Source: D2472 sp964275585
GTDB lineage: Bacteria > Pseudomonadota > Gammaproteobacteria > Magnimaribacterales > D2472
DNA: 64,000 nt
Reading direction: 5' to 3'
NCBI GenBank assembly: GCA_964275585.1
Contig: CAXYCJ010000003.1
Span: 1 to 64,000 of the forward strand
Part shown: positions 1-9,082 of the stretch, piece by piece
Position numbering within the stretch: the first letter of the stretch is position 1
How the letters are laid out: every line of letters starts with the position of its first letter
Notes under the pieces: model-generated
What the model saw: the letters and a program-made list of their open reading frames with translations, nothing else
What the model was told of the DNA's origin: nothing
The model's database searches: none
Translations under genes and position numbers: made by a program

Positions 1-578
1 CCTAAAAGTGTTTGAGCCAAAGAAAAATTATTTGCTAGAAGAGCCTCTCTGATTCGTGTGGAGCTAATACGAACACCTTCATGCAAAACTGTAGAGTTAG
101 CTATGACTTCTGTTCCATTTTGTTTCCCCCACACTCGGAGTAAATCAAAGTCACCAGCTCTGTCTGCACCAAATCTAAAGTCATCTCCGATAATAAGATG
201 CCGAAGGTTTACTTGAGACAAAACTTCATCAAGAAATATTTCAGGAGTCATTACCTTAAGAGATCTGTTAAATTGTAAGAAAAAAGCAAAATCAATTCCA
301 AAGTTCTTTAGCAATTTAACTTTTTCTCTCCATGGACAAATTCTAGGCGGTGGGACTACATTTAATTGCTTGGAGGCAAAGTACTCTGATGCATGAGGTT
401 CAGTAAAAAATACTAGGGAGGCGCTCGAGCTTTTAACAGCTTTTGCTTTTACTTGATTTAAAATTGCTTGATGCCCTTTGTGTAACCCATCAAAATTTCC
501 AATTGTTCCGCTCATGGTTTGATTGGAGAACTTTCTCTTAAAAGCTTCTAGATTTCCAATTCCTCTAATTAAATACAT
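1..578 (-). CDS. ribF: Bifunctional riboflavin kinase / FAD synthetase, 3' end outside window
   Basis: RibF phosphorylates riboflavin to FMN and adenylylates FMN to FAD in the cytoplasm. About 192 codons are visible; the kinase domain lies beyond position 1. The N-terminal nucleotidyltransferase part shows the HIGH-like signature GNFDGLHKGHQ, then IIGDDFRFGADRAGDF and the ISSTRIREAL motif characteristic of RibF. The ATG at 578 shares its A with the TAA stop of murJ (TAATG), so the two are probably translationally coupled. The order murJ-ribF is the usual gammaproteobacterial one, with ileS expected next outside the window. The start is set by the overlap and by homology to the family N-terminus. 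Confidence 0.93.
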   Translation of the reverse strand, partial: MYLIRGIGNLEAFKRKFSNQTMSGTIGNFDGLHKGHQAILNQVKAKAVKSSSASLVFFTEPHASEYFASKQLNVVPPPRICPWREKVKLLKNFGIDFAFFLQFNRSLKVMTPEIFLDEVLSQVNLRHLIIGDDFRFGADRAGDFDLLRVWGKQNGTEVIANSTVLHEGVRISSTRIREALLANNFSLAQTLL

Positions 579-2125
579 TAGCGAAAGTCCTTGGCCCTCA
601 TGCCTGCAAGAAAACTAACCCCAAAATAAATAACCATTGAAGTTATCACTACATATAGTAAATTCATCAAACGTTGTATTTGAGTAAAAGTCTCAAAGTC
701 TAGATTCACTTTTGTGTATAAAAGAAAAGACATGAGAGCAATGCTAGCAAGTAAAATTTGTAATGAAAAAAAACTAAATACTCCCTGAAAAGAAAGAAGA
801 TTTTTTTTACTTAATAATATGCTTAATAAGGTAGCCCCAACGATTGCTGATACTGAGCTTGCTAGTGCAAGTCCAAGGTGAGCATAGCCAAAGTAAAAAG
901 CCAAAAGATAGTTTAGGAAAACATTTAAAAATAAACTAATTCCAGCAATAAGCATTGGAGTTTTTGTGTCTTGCCTTGAAAAAAAAGCTGGCACTAAAAC
1001 CTTCATAGCCATAAAAAAAGGTAACCCTACAGCAAAACCAATCAAGCTCAAGCTAGAATTCTCAACATCCGACCAAAGGAATTCACCCCTTTGAAAAATA
1101 GTTCCTAAAATAGGTTCAGCAAATATTATTAAGCCAATAACTGATGGGAATGCTAAAAAGAAAATCAATTTAAAAGCTTTTGTAAGACGAAGGGTAAAGT
1201 CAGTAATATCATTCTTTGCAAAAGATCTAGCTAAAGTAGGCAAAAGGACAGTGCCAATAGCAATAGCAAAAATTCCTAAAGGGAATTGAATCAAGCGGTC
1301 TGAAACATACAGCCATGTAGGGCTCCCCTCACCAAGCAATGAAGCAAAAATAGTATCAACAAGAAGATTGATCTGGGCTATGCCGCCTGCAATAATTGCT
1401 GGCAAAATTAAAATGAAGAATTTCTTAACCCCCGGATTTTGTAGATCTATTTTTGGAACTGGAATTTTTTTAATTGATGCTAAGGGTACTATTTGAAAAA
1501 GTAGCTGTAAGAAACCCGCCAATAAAACTCCCCATGCAAGAGCCATAACCGGAACCTCAATTTTTGGAGCAACAATCCATGCTGCTCCAATCAAACTAAA
1601 ATTGAAAATAAGTGGAGTAGCTGCAGGAATTGAGAATTTTTGGTGAGAATTTTGAATGCCAGCAGCAAAAGCTACAAGCGAAATTAATGCAAGATAAGGA
1701 AACATTATTCGCAATAAGTTAACTGCTAACTCTTGATTAGCAGAATCAAAATAAAAACCTGGTGCAAAGATCAATATAAAAATTGGAGCAAAGAAAAGTG
1801 TCAGTAAAGTAAAAATAAATAATACTGAAAGCAAAGCGCCAGCCAAAGCATCTAAAAATTCTTGACCCTCCTGTTCTTGCTCTTGCGCGAGATACTCAGA
1901 ATAAATAGGTATAAATGCTTGGCTAAAAGCACCTTCGGCAAAAAACTTTCTAAACACATTAGGAATTTTTAAAACAACAACAAAAATGTCATGAAAAATA
2001 CTTGCCCCTAGCAGGCTTGTCGTAAAAATATCCCTAATAAGGCCTGCAATTCTTGAGATAAATGTCCAAGCTCCAACTTTAACTGTGAAAGTAAAATTAG
2101 ATCGAGATTGATCGGTTTCAGTCAC
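578..2125 (-). CDS. murJ: Lipid II flippase MurJ
   Basis: MurJ moves lipid-linked peptidoglycan precursor (lipid II) across the inner membrane. The 515-residue product is a typical length and is almost entirely hydrophobic, consistent with about 14 membrane helices. It has the family N-terminus (SRIAGLIRDIFTTSLLG), RKFFAEGAFSQAFIPI near residues 58-74, and the SDRLIQFPLGIFAIAIGT stretch near the middle. The start codon is GTG, directly after the msrB stop (TAAGTG), with no strong ribosome-binding site, which suggests coupling to msrB. It overlaps ribF by one base at its end. MviN is the older name for the family; identification is firm. Confidence 0.95.
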   Translation of the reverse strand: MTETDQSRSNFTFTVKVGAWTFISRIAGLIRDIFTTSLLGASIFHDIFVVVLKIPNVFRKFFAEGAFSQAFIPIYSEYLAQEQEQEGQEFLDALAGALLSVLFIFTLLTLFFAPIFILIFAPGFYFDSANQELAVNLLRIMFPYLALISLVAFAAGIQNSHQKFSIPAATPLIFNFSLIGAAWIVAPKIEVPVMALAWGVLLAGFLQLLFQIVPLASIKKIPVPKIDLQNPGVKKFFILILPAIIAGGIAQINLLVDTIFASLLGEGSPTWLYVSDRLIQFPLGIFAIAIGTVLLPTLARSFAKNDITDFTLRLTKAFKLIFFLAFPSVIGLIIFAEPILGTIFQRGEFLWSDVENSSLSLIGFAVGLPFFMAMKVLVPAFFSRQDTKTPMLIAGISLFLNVFLNYLLAFYFGYAHLGLALASSVSAIVGATLLSILLSKKNLLSFQGVFSFFSLQILLASIALMSFLLYTKVNLDFETFTQIQRLMNLLYVVITSMVIYFGVSFLAGMRAKDFR

Positions 2126-2533
2126 TTAGTTAGAAGAGTTTTCTTTTTCAAAATTTAGCGAGGCGGAATTCACACAATAACGTAGACCTGTAGGCTGAGG
2201 CCCATCAGCAAATACATGCCCAAGATGCGCATCACAATTTGAACATCTTATTTCGGTCCGAACCCTAGAGAGGGAGGCGTCCTCCAGCTCGGTGATTTTA
2301 CTGTTGTTAGATGCTTTGTAAAAACTTGGCCAACCACATCCAGCATCAAATTTTGCTTCAGATTTAAATAATCTCTCTCCACAACAAATACAAGTATATG
2401 CTCCATCTTCAACATGATCCCAATACTGACCTGTAAACGGTCTTTCAGTTCCGCTTTCCTGAGTTACATAAAAGGACTCTGGAGAAAGTTCTTTTTTTAA
2501 ATCCTCTTTCGATTTATTAGGCTTATCAGTCAT
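2126..2533 (-). CDS. msrB: Peptide-methionine (R)-S-oxide reductase MsrB
   Basis: MsrB repairs oxidised methionine (R-sulfoxide) in proteins. The 135-residue product has the zinc-binding CxxC pairs C48/C51 and C97/C100, the CGWPSF motif, the HLGHVF motif, and the catalytic Cys120 in RYCVNSASL. It lies directly upstream of murJ with no spacing, so the two are probably cotranscribed. No signal peptide is visible, so it should act in the cytoplasm. Length and motifs match single-domain MsrB. Confidence 0.95.
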   Translation of the reverse strand: MTDKPNKSKEDLKKELSPESFYVTQESGTERPFTGQYWDHVEDGAYTCICCGERLFKSEAKFDAGCGWPSFYKASNNSKITELEDASLSRVRTEIRCSNCDAHLGHVFADGPQPTGLRYCVNSASLNFEKENSSN

Positions 2534-2589
2534 TTAAAATCCTTGTTGTATTTAATTTATTAGTATAATCCATGGGCGTCTCATCTAGT

Positions 2590-3312
2590 TTAAGTTTTAA
2601 TATCCCAATCCCTGACCCAATAAATAAAAATTGTATCTACTAGAGCTATTAACACCTTAAGAATATATTTAATGGCTGCTAAACCAAAAGCCTGAGAAAA
2701 CGTTAAGTCTGTTGCTAAGACCCAAGTAAATTGATAAATCAAAGTATCAATTAACTGAGAGACCATTGTAGAAAGATTGTTTCTAAGCCAAAGTTTCTTA
2801 CCATTGGTTAATTTTTTTAAGTAATGGAAAAACCAAACATCAAATCTCTGGCTCACAAGATAAGCTGTTAAAGAGCCAATAATAAAAATAGGGGAATAAT
2901 AAGCAAGAACTGAAATTGCCCCATGCACTTCAGCTGCCGATCCTGTTAGTTGTGAAGGAAGGAATTTGGTACTAATCACCAAGGTAAGCATGACAGCTAT
3001 ATTTGCTACAAAACCAAGCATTACCGCCCTGTTTGCTTCAGTTTTACCAAATTTTTCATTCAAAAGATCAGTTGCAAAGTATATGCCTGAGTAAAGAATT
3101 GCTCCCATGCTTACATTAAACTGCGTTCCAAAAATCTCAAGCTCACTTATTTTTCCACCTTGAAGGTTTCCAAGGACTATGCCTAGCACGACTGCACAGT
3201 ACAAACCATACTTCCCAAAAAACCGATACAGAAAGATTGCTAAAGTGAGATCATAGAATACTACAAAGAGCCACAAAGTTTCTTGGGTAAAGTTGAAAGA
3301 AAAGAAATCCAT
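2590..3312 (-). CDS. yhhQ: Queuosine precursor transporter (YhhQ/VUT family, DUF165)
   Basis: This 240-residue inner-membrane protein has about six hydrophobic segments and the YhhQ family signature LRNNLSTMVSQLIDTLIYQF near residues 175-195, plus SQRFDVWFFHYLK before it. YhhQ imports queuosine precursors (preQ0/preQ1) for tRNA modification, so the cell can salvage them. It starts 91 bp from the divergent acyl-CoA ligase operon and sits 56 bp upstream of msrB. No queuosine biosynthesis genes are in the window. The substrate is inferred from the family, not shown here. Confidence 0.85.
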   Translation of the reverse strand: MDFFSFNFTQETLWLFVVFYDLTLAIFLYRFFGKYGLYCAVVLGIVLGNLQGGKISELEIFGTQFNVSMGAILYSGIYFATDLLNEKFGKTEANRAVMLGFVANIAVMLTLVISTKFLPSQLTGSAAEVHGAISVLAYYSPIFIIGSLTAYLVSQRFDVWFFHYLKKLTNGKKLWLRNNLSTMVSQLIDTLIYQFTWVLATDLTFSQAFGLAAIKYILKVLIALVDTIFIYWVRDWDIKT

Positions 3313-3350
3313 TTTGGAAAATATTATTACACATAAATATTAGAAATAAG

Positions 3351-3380
3351 GTTACATTTAAGCATTAGCAAAGTTAGAAT
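3351..3380 (+). promoter_or_regulatory. Candidate sigma-70 promoter of the acyl-CoA ligase/SelO operon
   Basis: A -35-like GTTACA (3351-3356) and a -10-like TAGAAT (3375-3380, 5/6 to consensus) are separated by 18 bp in the 91-bp divergent gap. An AGAGG ribosome-binding site precedes the ATG at 3404. The -35 match is moderate, so this is only a candidate. Confidence 0.4.
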
Positions 3381-3403
3381 TATTATTAAACAAAGAGGAA
3401 AAA

Positions 3404-4978
3404 ATGAGCGAATTAGGATTCTATCGATTTGCAAACAGTGAGCCAAATGAAATTGCAATTATTGAGCCATCAGAAAAAATTTGGACTAGAGGTGAGCTCC
3501 TTGCCAAAACAAACCAATTAACTAATGCCTTAAAAGATTTTGGAGTTAAAAAAGGTGATGTTGTTGCAACTGTATTACCAAATTCTGTTGAATATTACAT
3601 TGCTTATTTAGCCTGTGCTCAAGCAGGTTTCTATATGGTTCCTATCAACTGGCATTTAGCCGGACCTGAGATTGCATATATCCTAGAAGACTCTGGAGCA
3701 AAAGCGTTTATAGCGTCCGGAGCAGTTCCAGCAATGGAAGAAGCATGCCAAAAAGCTGTGTCAGCAATTAATTTTTTACCCGAAGGTTGTATTAGCACTA
3801 CCAAAATGGAAGGTTTTGTTTTTTTAGATGACTTTGTAAGCCCCTACTCAACGTCAAACCCAAAAGAGAGAACTGCAGGACAAGTCATGAACTATACCTC
3901 TGGAACCACTGGAAAACCAAAAGGAGTAAAAAGAGCCTTAGTTGAAGGTGATCCAGATGATATTTTAAGCATGTTTGCAATGATACTAAGCTTCTTTGAT
4001 ATTCAACCTAAAGATAATAATGTGCATATTGTAGGATCGCCCTTATATCATACGGCCGTCCTAGTCCATTCATCTGCTGCTCTCCACTATGGTCATACAG
4101 TAGTTTTAATGGAAAAATTTGAAGCAGAAAAAATGCTTTATTTGATCGATAAATATAAGGTTACAACGAGTCATATGGTCCCAACCCAGTTTCATAGGCT
4201 TTTGCAACTTCCTGATGAAGTTAAAAGCAAATATGACTGCTCATCAACTCGCACCATGATTCATGCTGCTGCGCCCTGCCCCATTCATACCAAGCAAGCC
4301 ATGATTGAATGGTGGGGGAATTCTATCTGGGAGTATTATGCAGCCACCGAAGGCGGTGGAACAGTTGTCAATGCTCAGTCTTGGACTAAATTTCCCGGAA
4401 CGGTAGGTCAGGCTTGGCCAGGAGCAGAAATTAAAATTATTAATGAAGACGGGAGTGAGTCTGACACCAATGCCCAGGGTACTGTCTATATGAAACTTGG
4501 AGAAGCAACAAAATTTGAATACAAAGGAGACCAAGCTAAGACAAAAAAAGAACGACTAGTAATAGATGAGCAAGTATATTTCACGGTAGGTGACATTGGC
4601 TATTTAAATGAAGAAGGTTTTTTATTCTTGTGTGACAGGAAAATTGACATGATTATTTCGGGTGGTGCTAATATTTATCCAGCAGAAATTGAGAGTGCTT
4701 TTTTAATGCATCCGGCAGTAGCAGATGTTGCAGTATTTGGAATTCCAAATGAAGAATGGGGAGAAGAAGTAAAGGCAGTGATTGAGTTAAATATTGGTGA
4801 TCAACCCTCTGAAGAGCTACTGGAATCATTGATGAATTTTGCTCAGGAAAACCTTGCAAAAATGAAATTACCGCGAACTATTGATTTTATTAAAAAATTA
4901 CCAAGGGATGAAAATGGTAAATTATATAAAAGAAGGTTGAGAGATCCTTACTGGATAAATCATTCCTCAAAAGTCTAA
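3404..4978 (+). CDS. Acyl-CoA ligase (AMP-binding, FadD-like), first of operon
   Basis: This 524-residue ANL-superfamily enzyme should activate a carboxylic acid to its acyl-CoA using ATP. It shows the P-loop NYTSGTTGKPKGV (residues about 162-175), the A5-type motif YYAATEGGG (about 310), the GDIGYLNEEGFLFLCDRK hinge region (about 396-410), and the C-terminal catalytic-lysine motif ENGKLYKRRL. In overall style it resembles acyl-CoA synthetases of actinobacterial lipid and steroid degradation more than E. coli FadD. Its stop overlaps the next start (TAATG), indicating coupling. The exact substrate cannot be read from the sequence. Confidence 0.87.
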   Translation: MSELGFYRFANSEPNEIAIIEPSEKIWTRGELLAKTNQLTNALKDFGVKKGDVVATVLPNSVEYYIAYLACAQAGFYMVPINWHLAGPEIAYILEDSGAKAFIASGAVPAMEEACQKAVSAINFLPEGCISTTKMEGFVFLDDFVSPYSTSNPKERTAGQVMNYTSGTTGKPKGVKRALVEGDPDDILSMFAMILSFFDIQPKDNNVHIVGSPLYHTAVLVHSSAALHYGHTVVLMEKFEAEKMLYLIDKYKVTTSHMVPTQFHRLLQLPDEVKSKYDCSSTRTMIHAAAPCPIHTKQAMIEWWGNSIWEYYAATEGGGTVVNAQSWTKFPGTVGQAWPGAEIKIINEDGSESDTNAQGTVYMKLGEATKFEYKGDQAKTKKERLVIDEQVYFTVGDIGYLNEEGFLFLCDRKIDMIISGGANIYPAEIESAFLMHPAVADVAVFGIPNEEWGEEVKAVIELNIGDQPSEELLESLMNFAQENLAKMKLPRTIDFIKKLPRDENGKLYKRRLRDPYWINHSSKV

Positions 4979-6618
4979 TGGAATTTAATGCAGCTGATAT
5001 TTTTGAGGGTGTGGTTGATAGAATACCTGATAGAGAAGCAGTTGTACTGGGCTCAACTCGATTAACATATAAAGAGCTTGATTCCAGATCAAATAAAGCT
5101 GCGCATGCTCTGAAAAAGCTGGGTGTAAAAAAAGGCAGCCATATTGGTATTTATGCTTTTAATTGCATTGAATGGCTAGAGATAATGCTGGGGGCATATA
5201 AACTTTGTGCTATTCCGATTAATATTAATTATCGATATGTAGAAGAAGAGCTTAAATATCTAATTGATAATGCAGATATGGAAGCAATATTTTTCCATAA
5301 ACAATTCTCTTCAAAGTTAAAAAATATTTCAAATGATCTCCCTTTATTAAAAAATTATGTTGCTATCGAAGATGATTCTGATCACGAAAATTTCCTGGTC
5401 GAAAGTCTAGATTTTGAGTCCCTGATTGGCAACGAAAGTGAAGAAAGGCTTTTATTAAAACGCTCTGGGGATGATAGATATATCCTTTATACAGGAGGAA
5501 CGACGGGAATGCCCAAAGGGGTTGTATGGCGAATGGAGGATGTATTAATGACTCTGGGTGGTGGGATTGATGCTGTAACTGGAGAAAAGTATCCCACTCC
5601 AGAAGCTTTTGCAGATAAATGCTTGCAAGATCAAACTATTGCTCTTGCTCTTGCCCCATTAATGCATGGTGCAGCTCAATGGCAATCATTTAATGCTTTT
5701 TTTTCAGGATGGAAATTCATTATTAATGATCAAATTTCATTTGATGCAACTTACATTTGGGATGTCATTGCTAAGGAAAAAGTTATGAACCTTACAATAA
5801 CGGGTGATGCTATGGGACGACCGCTATGTGATGCATTGCCATCAGCAATAGAAAGAGGTTTAGACCTCTCGTCATTAATTGTATTGGCAAGTACTGCATC
5901 TGTTTTCAGCGCCTCTATTAAAGATACTATTTTAGATTTTTTACCTCATCTTTTTTTAATTGATGCTGTCGGTTCATCAGAAACAGGTGCTACCGGTATT
6001 AATATTCATACTAAAGATGGAAAATTAAAAGATTCAGGGGGTGGTCCAAAATTCACTAAGCCTAATTTTAGTGAAATATTAAATTTAGAAACTCATCAAA
6101 TTATTTCACCTAGTGATACTCAGACAATTGGTTATTTGGCTAGGAAGGGGCATGTGCCAATTGCTTATTATAAAGATCCAGAAAAATCTAAAAAAACATT
6201 TATTGAGGTTGATGGAGAGCGCTTTTCCATTCCTGGAGATATGGCTAAATATGAAAGCGATGGTCAAATGACTCTTTTGGGGAGGGGAAGTGTGTCTATT
6301 AATTCTGGAGGAGAGAAAATCTTCCCTGAAGAAGTTGAAATGGCCTTAAAATCTCACCCAAATGTATTTGACTGCCTTGTGGTTGGAGTGACAGATGAGA
6401 CATGGGGTCAAAAAGTTGTTGCTGTTATTCAGCGTAGGGACTCTTCCGACCTTACAGTTGATGACCTTAAAGAGGCTTCTTCAAAATATATAGCAAGTTA
6501 CAAGATGCCGAAAGAAATTATTTTTTCTGATTTAATAGAAAGGGCTCCATCAGGAAAACCAAATTATCAATGGGCTCAAAATTACGCGAATTCTAAACTT
6601 AATATTATTTCATCATGA
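4978..6618 (+). CDS. Acyl-CoA ligase (AMP-binding, FadD19-like), second of operon
   Basis: A second ANL acyl-CoA ligase (546 residues), clearly different from its neighbour. The P-loop is YTGGTTGMPKGVVWR (about residue 171 on), a form I associate with actinobacterial FadD19-type enzymes that act on steroid side chains or branched acids. Downstream are SSETGATG, the GRGSVSINSGGEKIFPEEVE region and the lysine motif APSGKPNYQWA. It starts one base inside the preceding stop and ends with an ATGA overlap into the oxidoreductase, so all three are translated together. The substrate class (branched, sterol-like or long chain) is inferred only. Confidence 0.86.
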   Translation: MEFNAADIFEGVVDRIPDREAVVLGSTRLTYKELDSRSNKAAHALKKLGVKKGSHIGIYAFNCIEWLEIMLGAYKLCAIPININYRYVEEELKYLIDNADMEAIFFHKQFSSKLKNISNDLPLLKNYVAIEDDSDHENFLVESLDFESLIGNESEERLLLKRSGDDRYILYTGGTTGMPKGVVWRMEDVLMTLGGGIDAVTGEKYPTPEAFADKCLQDQTIALALAPLMHGAAQWQSFNAFFSGWKFIINDQISFDATYIWDVIAKEKVMNLTITGDAMGRPLCDALPSAIERGLDLSSLIVLASTASVFSASIKDTILDFLPHLFLIDAVGSSETGATGINIHTKDGKLKDSGGGPKFTKPNFSEILNLETHQIISPSDTQTIGYLARKGHVPIAYYKDPEKSKKTFIEVDGERFSIPGDMAKYESDGQMTLLGRGSVSINSGGEKIFPEEVEMALKSHPNVFDCLVVGVTDETWGQKVVAVIQRRDSSDLTVDDLKEASSKYIASYKMPKEIIFSDLIERAPSGKPNYQWAQNYANSKLNIISS

Positions 6619-7634
6619 GGGTAGAAACATACATACCCGGATTATCAAAAAATACTGTTGACATAGTTAAGCATGCTGAAGCCCTGGGATATGATGCCTT
6701 GGTATCTGGTGAGCTAAATAACGAGCCTTTTCTTCCAGTCCTAATAGGTTTAGAGCATTCTCAAATGATTGTTCGAACAGGTCTTGCCATAGCATTTCCA
6801 AGGAGCCCAATGACTGTTGCGAATATGGGTTGGGATCTTCAGTCATTCGGAGACGGAAGATTTCAGCTAGGTCTTGGTACACAAGTAAAAGGTCATAATG
6901 AGAGACGATTTAGTGTCCCCTGGTCTCCTCCAGCTCCTAGAATGAAAGAGTATATCTTGGCAGTAAAAGCCATATGGAATACATGGAAAACGGGTGAAAA
7001 GCTTGATTTTCAGGGCGAGCATTATACTCATACGCTTATGACTCCTATGTTTACCCCGCCGCCAATGGAATGCGATCTGCCTCCAATATATGTATCCGGT
7101 CTCGGACCAGGAATGGCTAAAATTGCAGGCGAAGTTGCAGATGGCCTGCTTTTGCACCCTATGTGTTCACCTCAATATATTCATAAAGTCATCATTCCTG
7201 CGGTTGCTGAGGGTGCAAAAAAAAGTGGGAGAAGTCCTGATGAATGTGAACTTCTTTGGGGAGGCTTTATTGCTACAGGTGAAACAGAAGAAGATCTTCA
7301 GGCTGCTAAAAGAGCCATAGCTGCTCGAATTAGTTTTTATGCATCAACAAGAACCTATAGGCCTGCATTAGAATTTCATGGCTGGGAAGATATAAATAAG
7401 GCACTTCATAAACTTTCAATTGAAGGAAAATGGGAGGAAATGTTTGCCCTAGTAACCGATGAGATGGTGGATACCTTAGGTTTTACTGGAACTGGCAAAG
7501 AAGTAGCAAATGCACTTAAGGATAATCTAGGGCCAATATGTTCTGCTGTTATGTGGAATGAGGTGGAGCATCTAGGGGTCGATCACTCAAAAGATGAGCA
7601 TGTTGCTGATTTAATTGAAATTGTAAAAGGCTAG
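6615..7634 (+). CDS. LLM-class (luciferase-like) flavin/F420-type oxidoreductase
   Basis: This 339-residue protein has a luciferase-like monooxygenase fold: GRFQLGLGTQVKGHNERRF (about residues 81-100), PPIYVSGLGPGMAKIAGEVADG (about 156-178) and a C-terminal FTGTGKEVANALKD. It resembles the MSMEG_2256-type subfamily usually annotated as F420-dependent in actinobacteria. The cofactor here could equally be FMN, because no F420 biosynthesis gene is visible. It sits between two acyl-CoA ligases and selO with 4-nt and 0-nt junctions, so it probably oxidises or reduces an intermediate of the same lipid pathway. The function is inferred. Confidence 0.8.
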   Translation: MRVETYIPGLSKNTVDIVKHAEALGYDALVSGELNNEPFLPVLIGLEHSQMIVRTGLAIAFPRSPMTVANMGWDLQSFGDGRFQLGLGTQVKGHNERRFSVPWSPPAPRMKEYILAVKAIWNTWKTGEKLDFQGEHYTHTLMTPMFTPPPMECDLPPIYVSGLGPGMAKIAGEVADGLLLHPMCSPQYIHKVIIPAVAEGAKKSGRSPDECELLWGGFIATGETEEDLQAAKRAIAARISFYASTRTYRPALEFHGWEDINKALHKLSIEGKWEEMFALVTDEMVDTLGFTGTGKEVANALKDNLGPICSAVMWNEVEHLGVDHSKDEHVADLIEIVKG

Positions 7635-9059
7635 ATGTTACCCCTTTTACCTCATACTTTTGCAGACCTTTCAGAAGATTTTTATACCAAGCAAAATTGG
7701 GAATGCTTCGAAAATCCTTTTGTTGTAACTGAAAACTCAGATTTAAAAAATGAACTGGGCATCAATGATGTTGATACCGAGCAACTCTTAAATATTTTTA
7801 ATGGTACTAAAAATATTAGATCATTGAAGCCATTGTCTATGGTTTACTCAGGCCATCAATTTGGTCAATACGTAGAACAACTTGGTGATGGCAGAGGTTT
7901 GCTTCTTGGACAAATAAGCTCTAATAGTGGCTTGATAGATATTCATTTAAAAGGTGCTGGTAAAACACCCTACTCTCGATTTGGAGACGGTCGAGCAGTT
8001 CTAAGATCTGTGATTAGAGAATATTTATGTGGAGAAGCGATGCATGCTCTCTCAATTCCAACATCTAGAGCGCTAATGATTATAGGCAGTGATGAGATGG
8101 TGATTAGAGAAAAAAGTGAGTCTGCCGCGATGCTTGCAAGAACTGCAAAAACTCACATAAGATTTGGAAACTTTGAATATTTTCACTACAACAATAAACC
8201 TGAGAATGTAAAAGCTCTGGCAGATTTTTGTATTAATAACTACCCCAAGTATTTTTCCAAGACTACTAACTCATATGAAGATTTTTTTAAAGTAGTGGTC
8301 AAGGAAACAGCTAATATGATTGCTCGCTGGCAGGCCTGCGGCTTTAATCATGGAGTTATGAATACCGACAACATGAGTATTTTGGGAGAGACTTTTGATT
8401 ACGGCCCTTATGGCTTTATGGAAGATTATTTGCCAAGCTACGTTTGCAATCATTCTGATCATCAAGGTAGATATGCATTCAAAAACCAGCCTTATATTGG
8501 ACTATGGAATTGTTCTGCTTTAGGGCATGCATTATCCTCTCTTATTTCTGAAGAGAGTCAAGGTGAGATTCTGCAAACATATGAAGCAATCTTTCAGAAT
8601 ACTTTGGCACAGCTATTCAGAGCAAAATTAGGTTTAGAGCAAGCGCAACCTGAGGATGCTGCTTTGATTCAAGGTCTATTGGATATCATGGAATCTGAAA
8701 AACTCGATTACACTAATACTTTTAGAAATCTAACACAAGCCCTGACTAATACAATAACTCCAGAGCTAAATTCTAAAATTGCAAAGAGTTGGATTGTCTC
8801 TTTCCAAGAAAGACATGCCACAGAAACCTTATCTTTAGAGAAAAAATTGATACTAATGAATCAAACTAACCCAAAGTTTATCCTGAGAAACTACATGGCC
8901 CAAGAAGCCATTGACGCAGCTGAAGACTCTGACTTTTCTAGATTAGAAACTTTAATAATTATTTTAACCAAGCCATTTGAAGAGCATGAGAAATATCAAA
9001 ATTTTGCTAATAAATCTCCAGCTTGGGCACAAGATTTAGAAATTTCTTGCTCTTCTTAA
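7635..9059 (+). CDS. selO: Protein adenylyltransferase SelO (YdiU family)
   Basis: SelO is a pseudokinase-fold enzyme that transfers AMP to Ser/Thr/Tyr of target proteins and is linked to redox stress. The 474-residue length matches E. coli YdiU (478). Visible motifs are LKGAGKTPYSRFGDGRAVLR (about residues 108-127), ARTAKTHIRFGNFEYF, the metal and active-site region NHGVMNTDNMSILGETFDYG, and the conserved C-terminal SCSS with its redox cysteine. It begins right after the TAG of the oxidoreductase and is the last gene of the operon. It is unusual as part of a lipid-activation operon, and its link to those genes is unknown. Confidence 0.94.
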   Translation: MLPLLPHTFADLSEDFYTKQNWECFENPFVVTENSDLKNELGINDVDTEQLLNIFNGTKNIRSLKPLSMVYSGHQFGQYVEQLGDGRGLLLGQISSNSGLIDIHLKGAGKTPYSRFGDGRAVLRSVIREYLCGEAMHALSIPTSRALMIIGSDEMVIREKSESAAMLARTAKTHIRFGNFEYFHYNNKPENVKALADFCINNYPKYFSKTTNSYEDFFKVVVKETANMIARWQACGFNHGVMNTDNMSILGETFDYGPYGFMEDYLPSYVCNHSDHQGRYAFKNQPYIGLWNCSALGHALSSLISEESQGEILQTYEAIFQNTLAQLFRAKLGLEQAQPEDAALIQGLLDIMESEKLDYTNTFRNLTQALTNTITPELNSKIAKSWIVSFQERHATETLSLEKKLILMNQTNPKFILRNYMAQEAIDAAEDSDFSRLETLIIILTKPFEEHEKYQNFANKSPAWAQDLEISCSS

Positions 9060-9082
9060 GAGTGGAATAATATAATCATGGG

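Noticed and set aside
4244..4534. Open frame antisense to the first acyl-CoA ligase
   Set aside because: Lies wholly inside a well-supported gene and has no domain.
9040..9075. Small hairpin (CTCTT/AAGAG) at the end of selO
   Set aside because: Five-base stem with a tiny loop and no T-run; not credible as a terminator.
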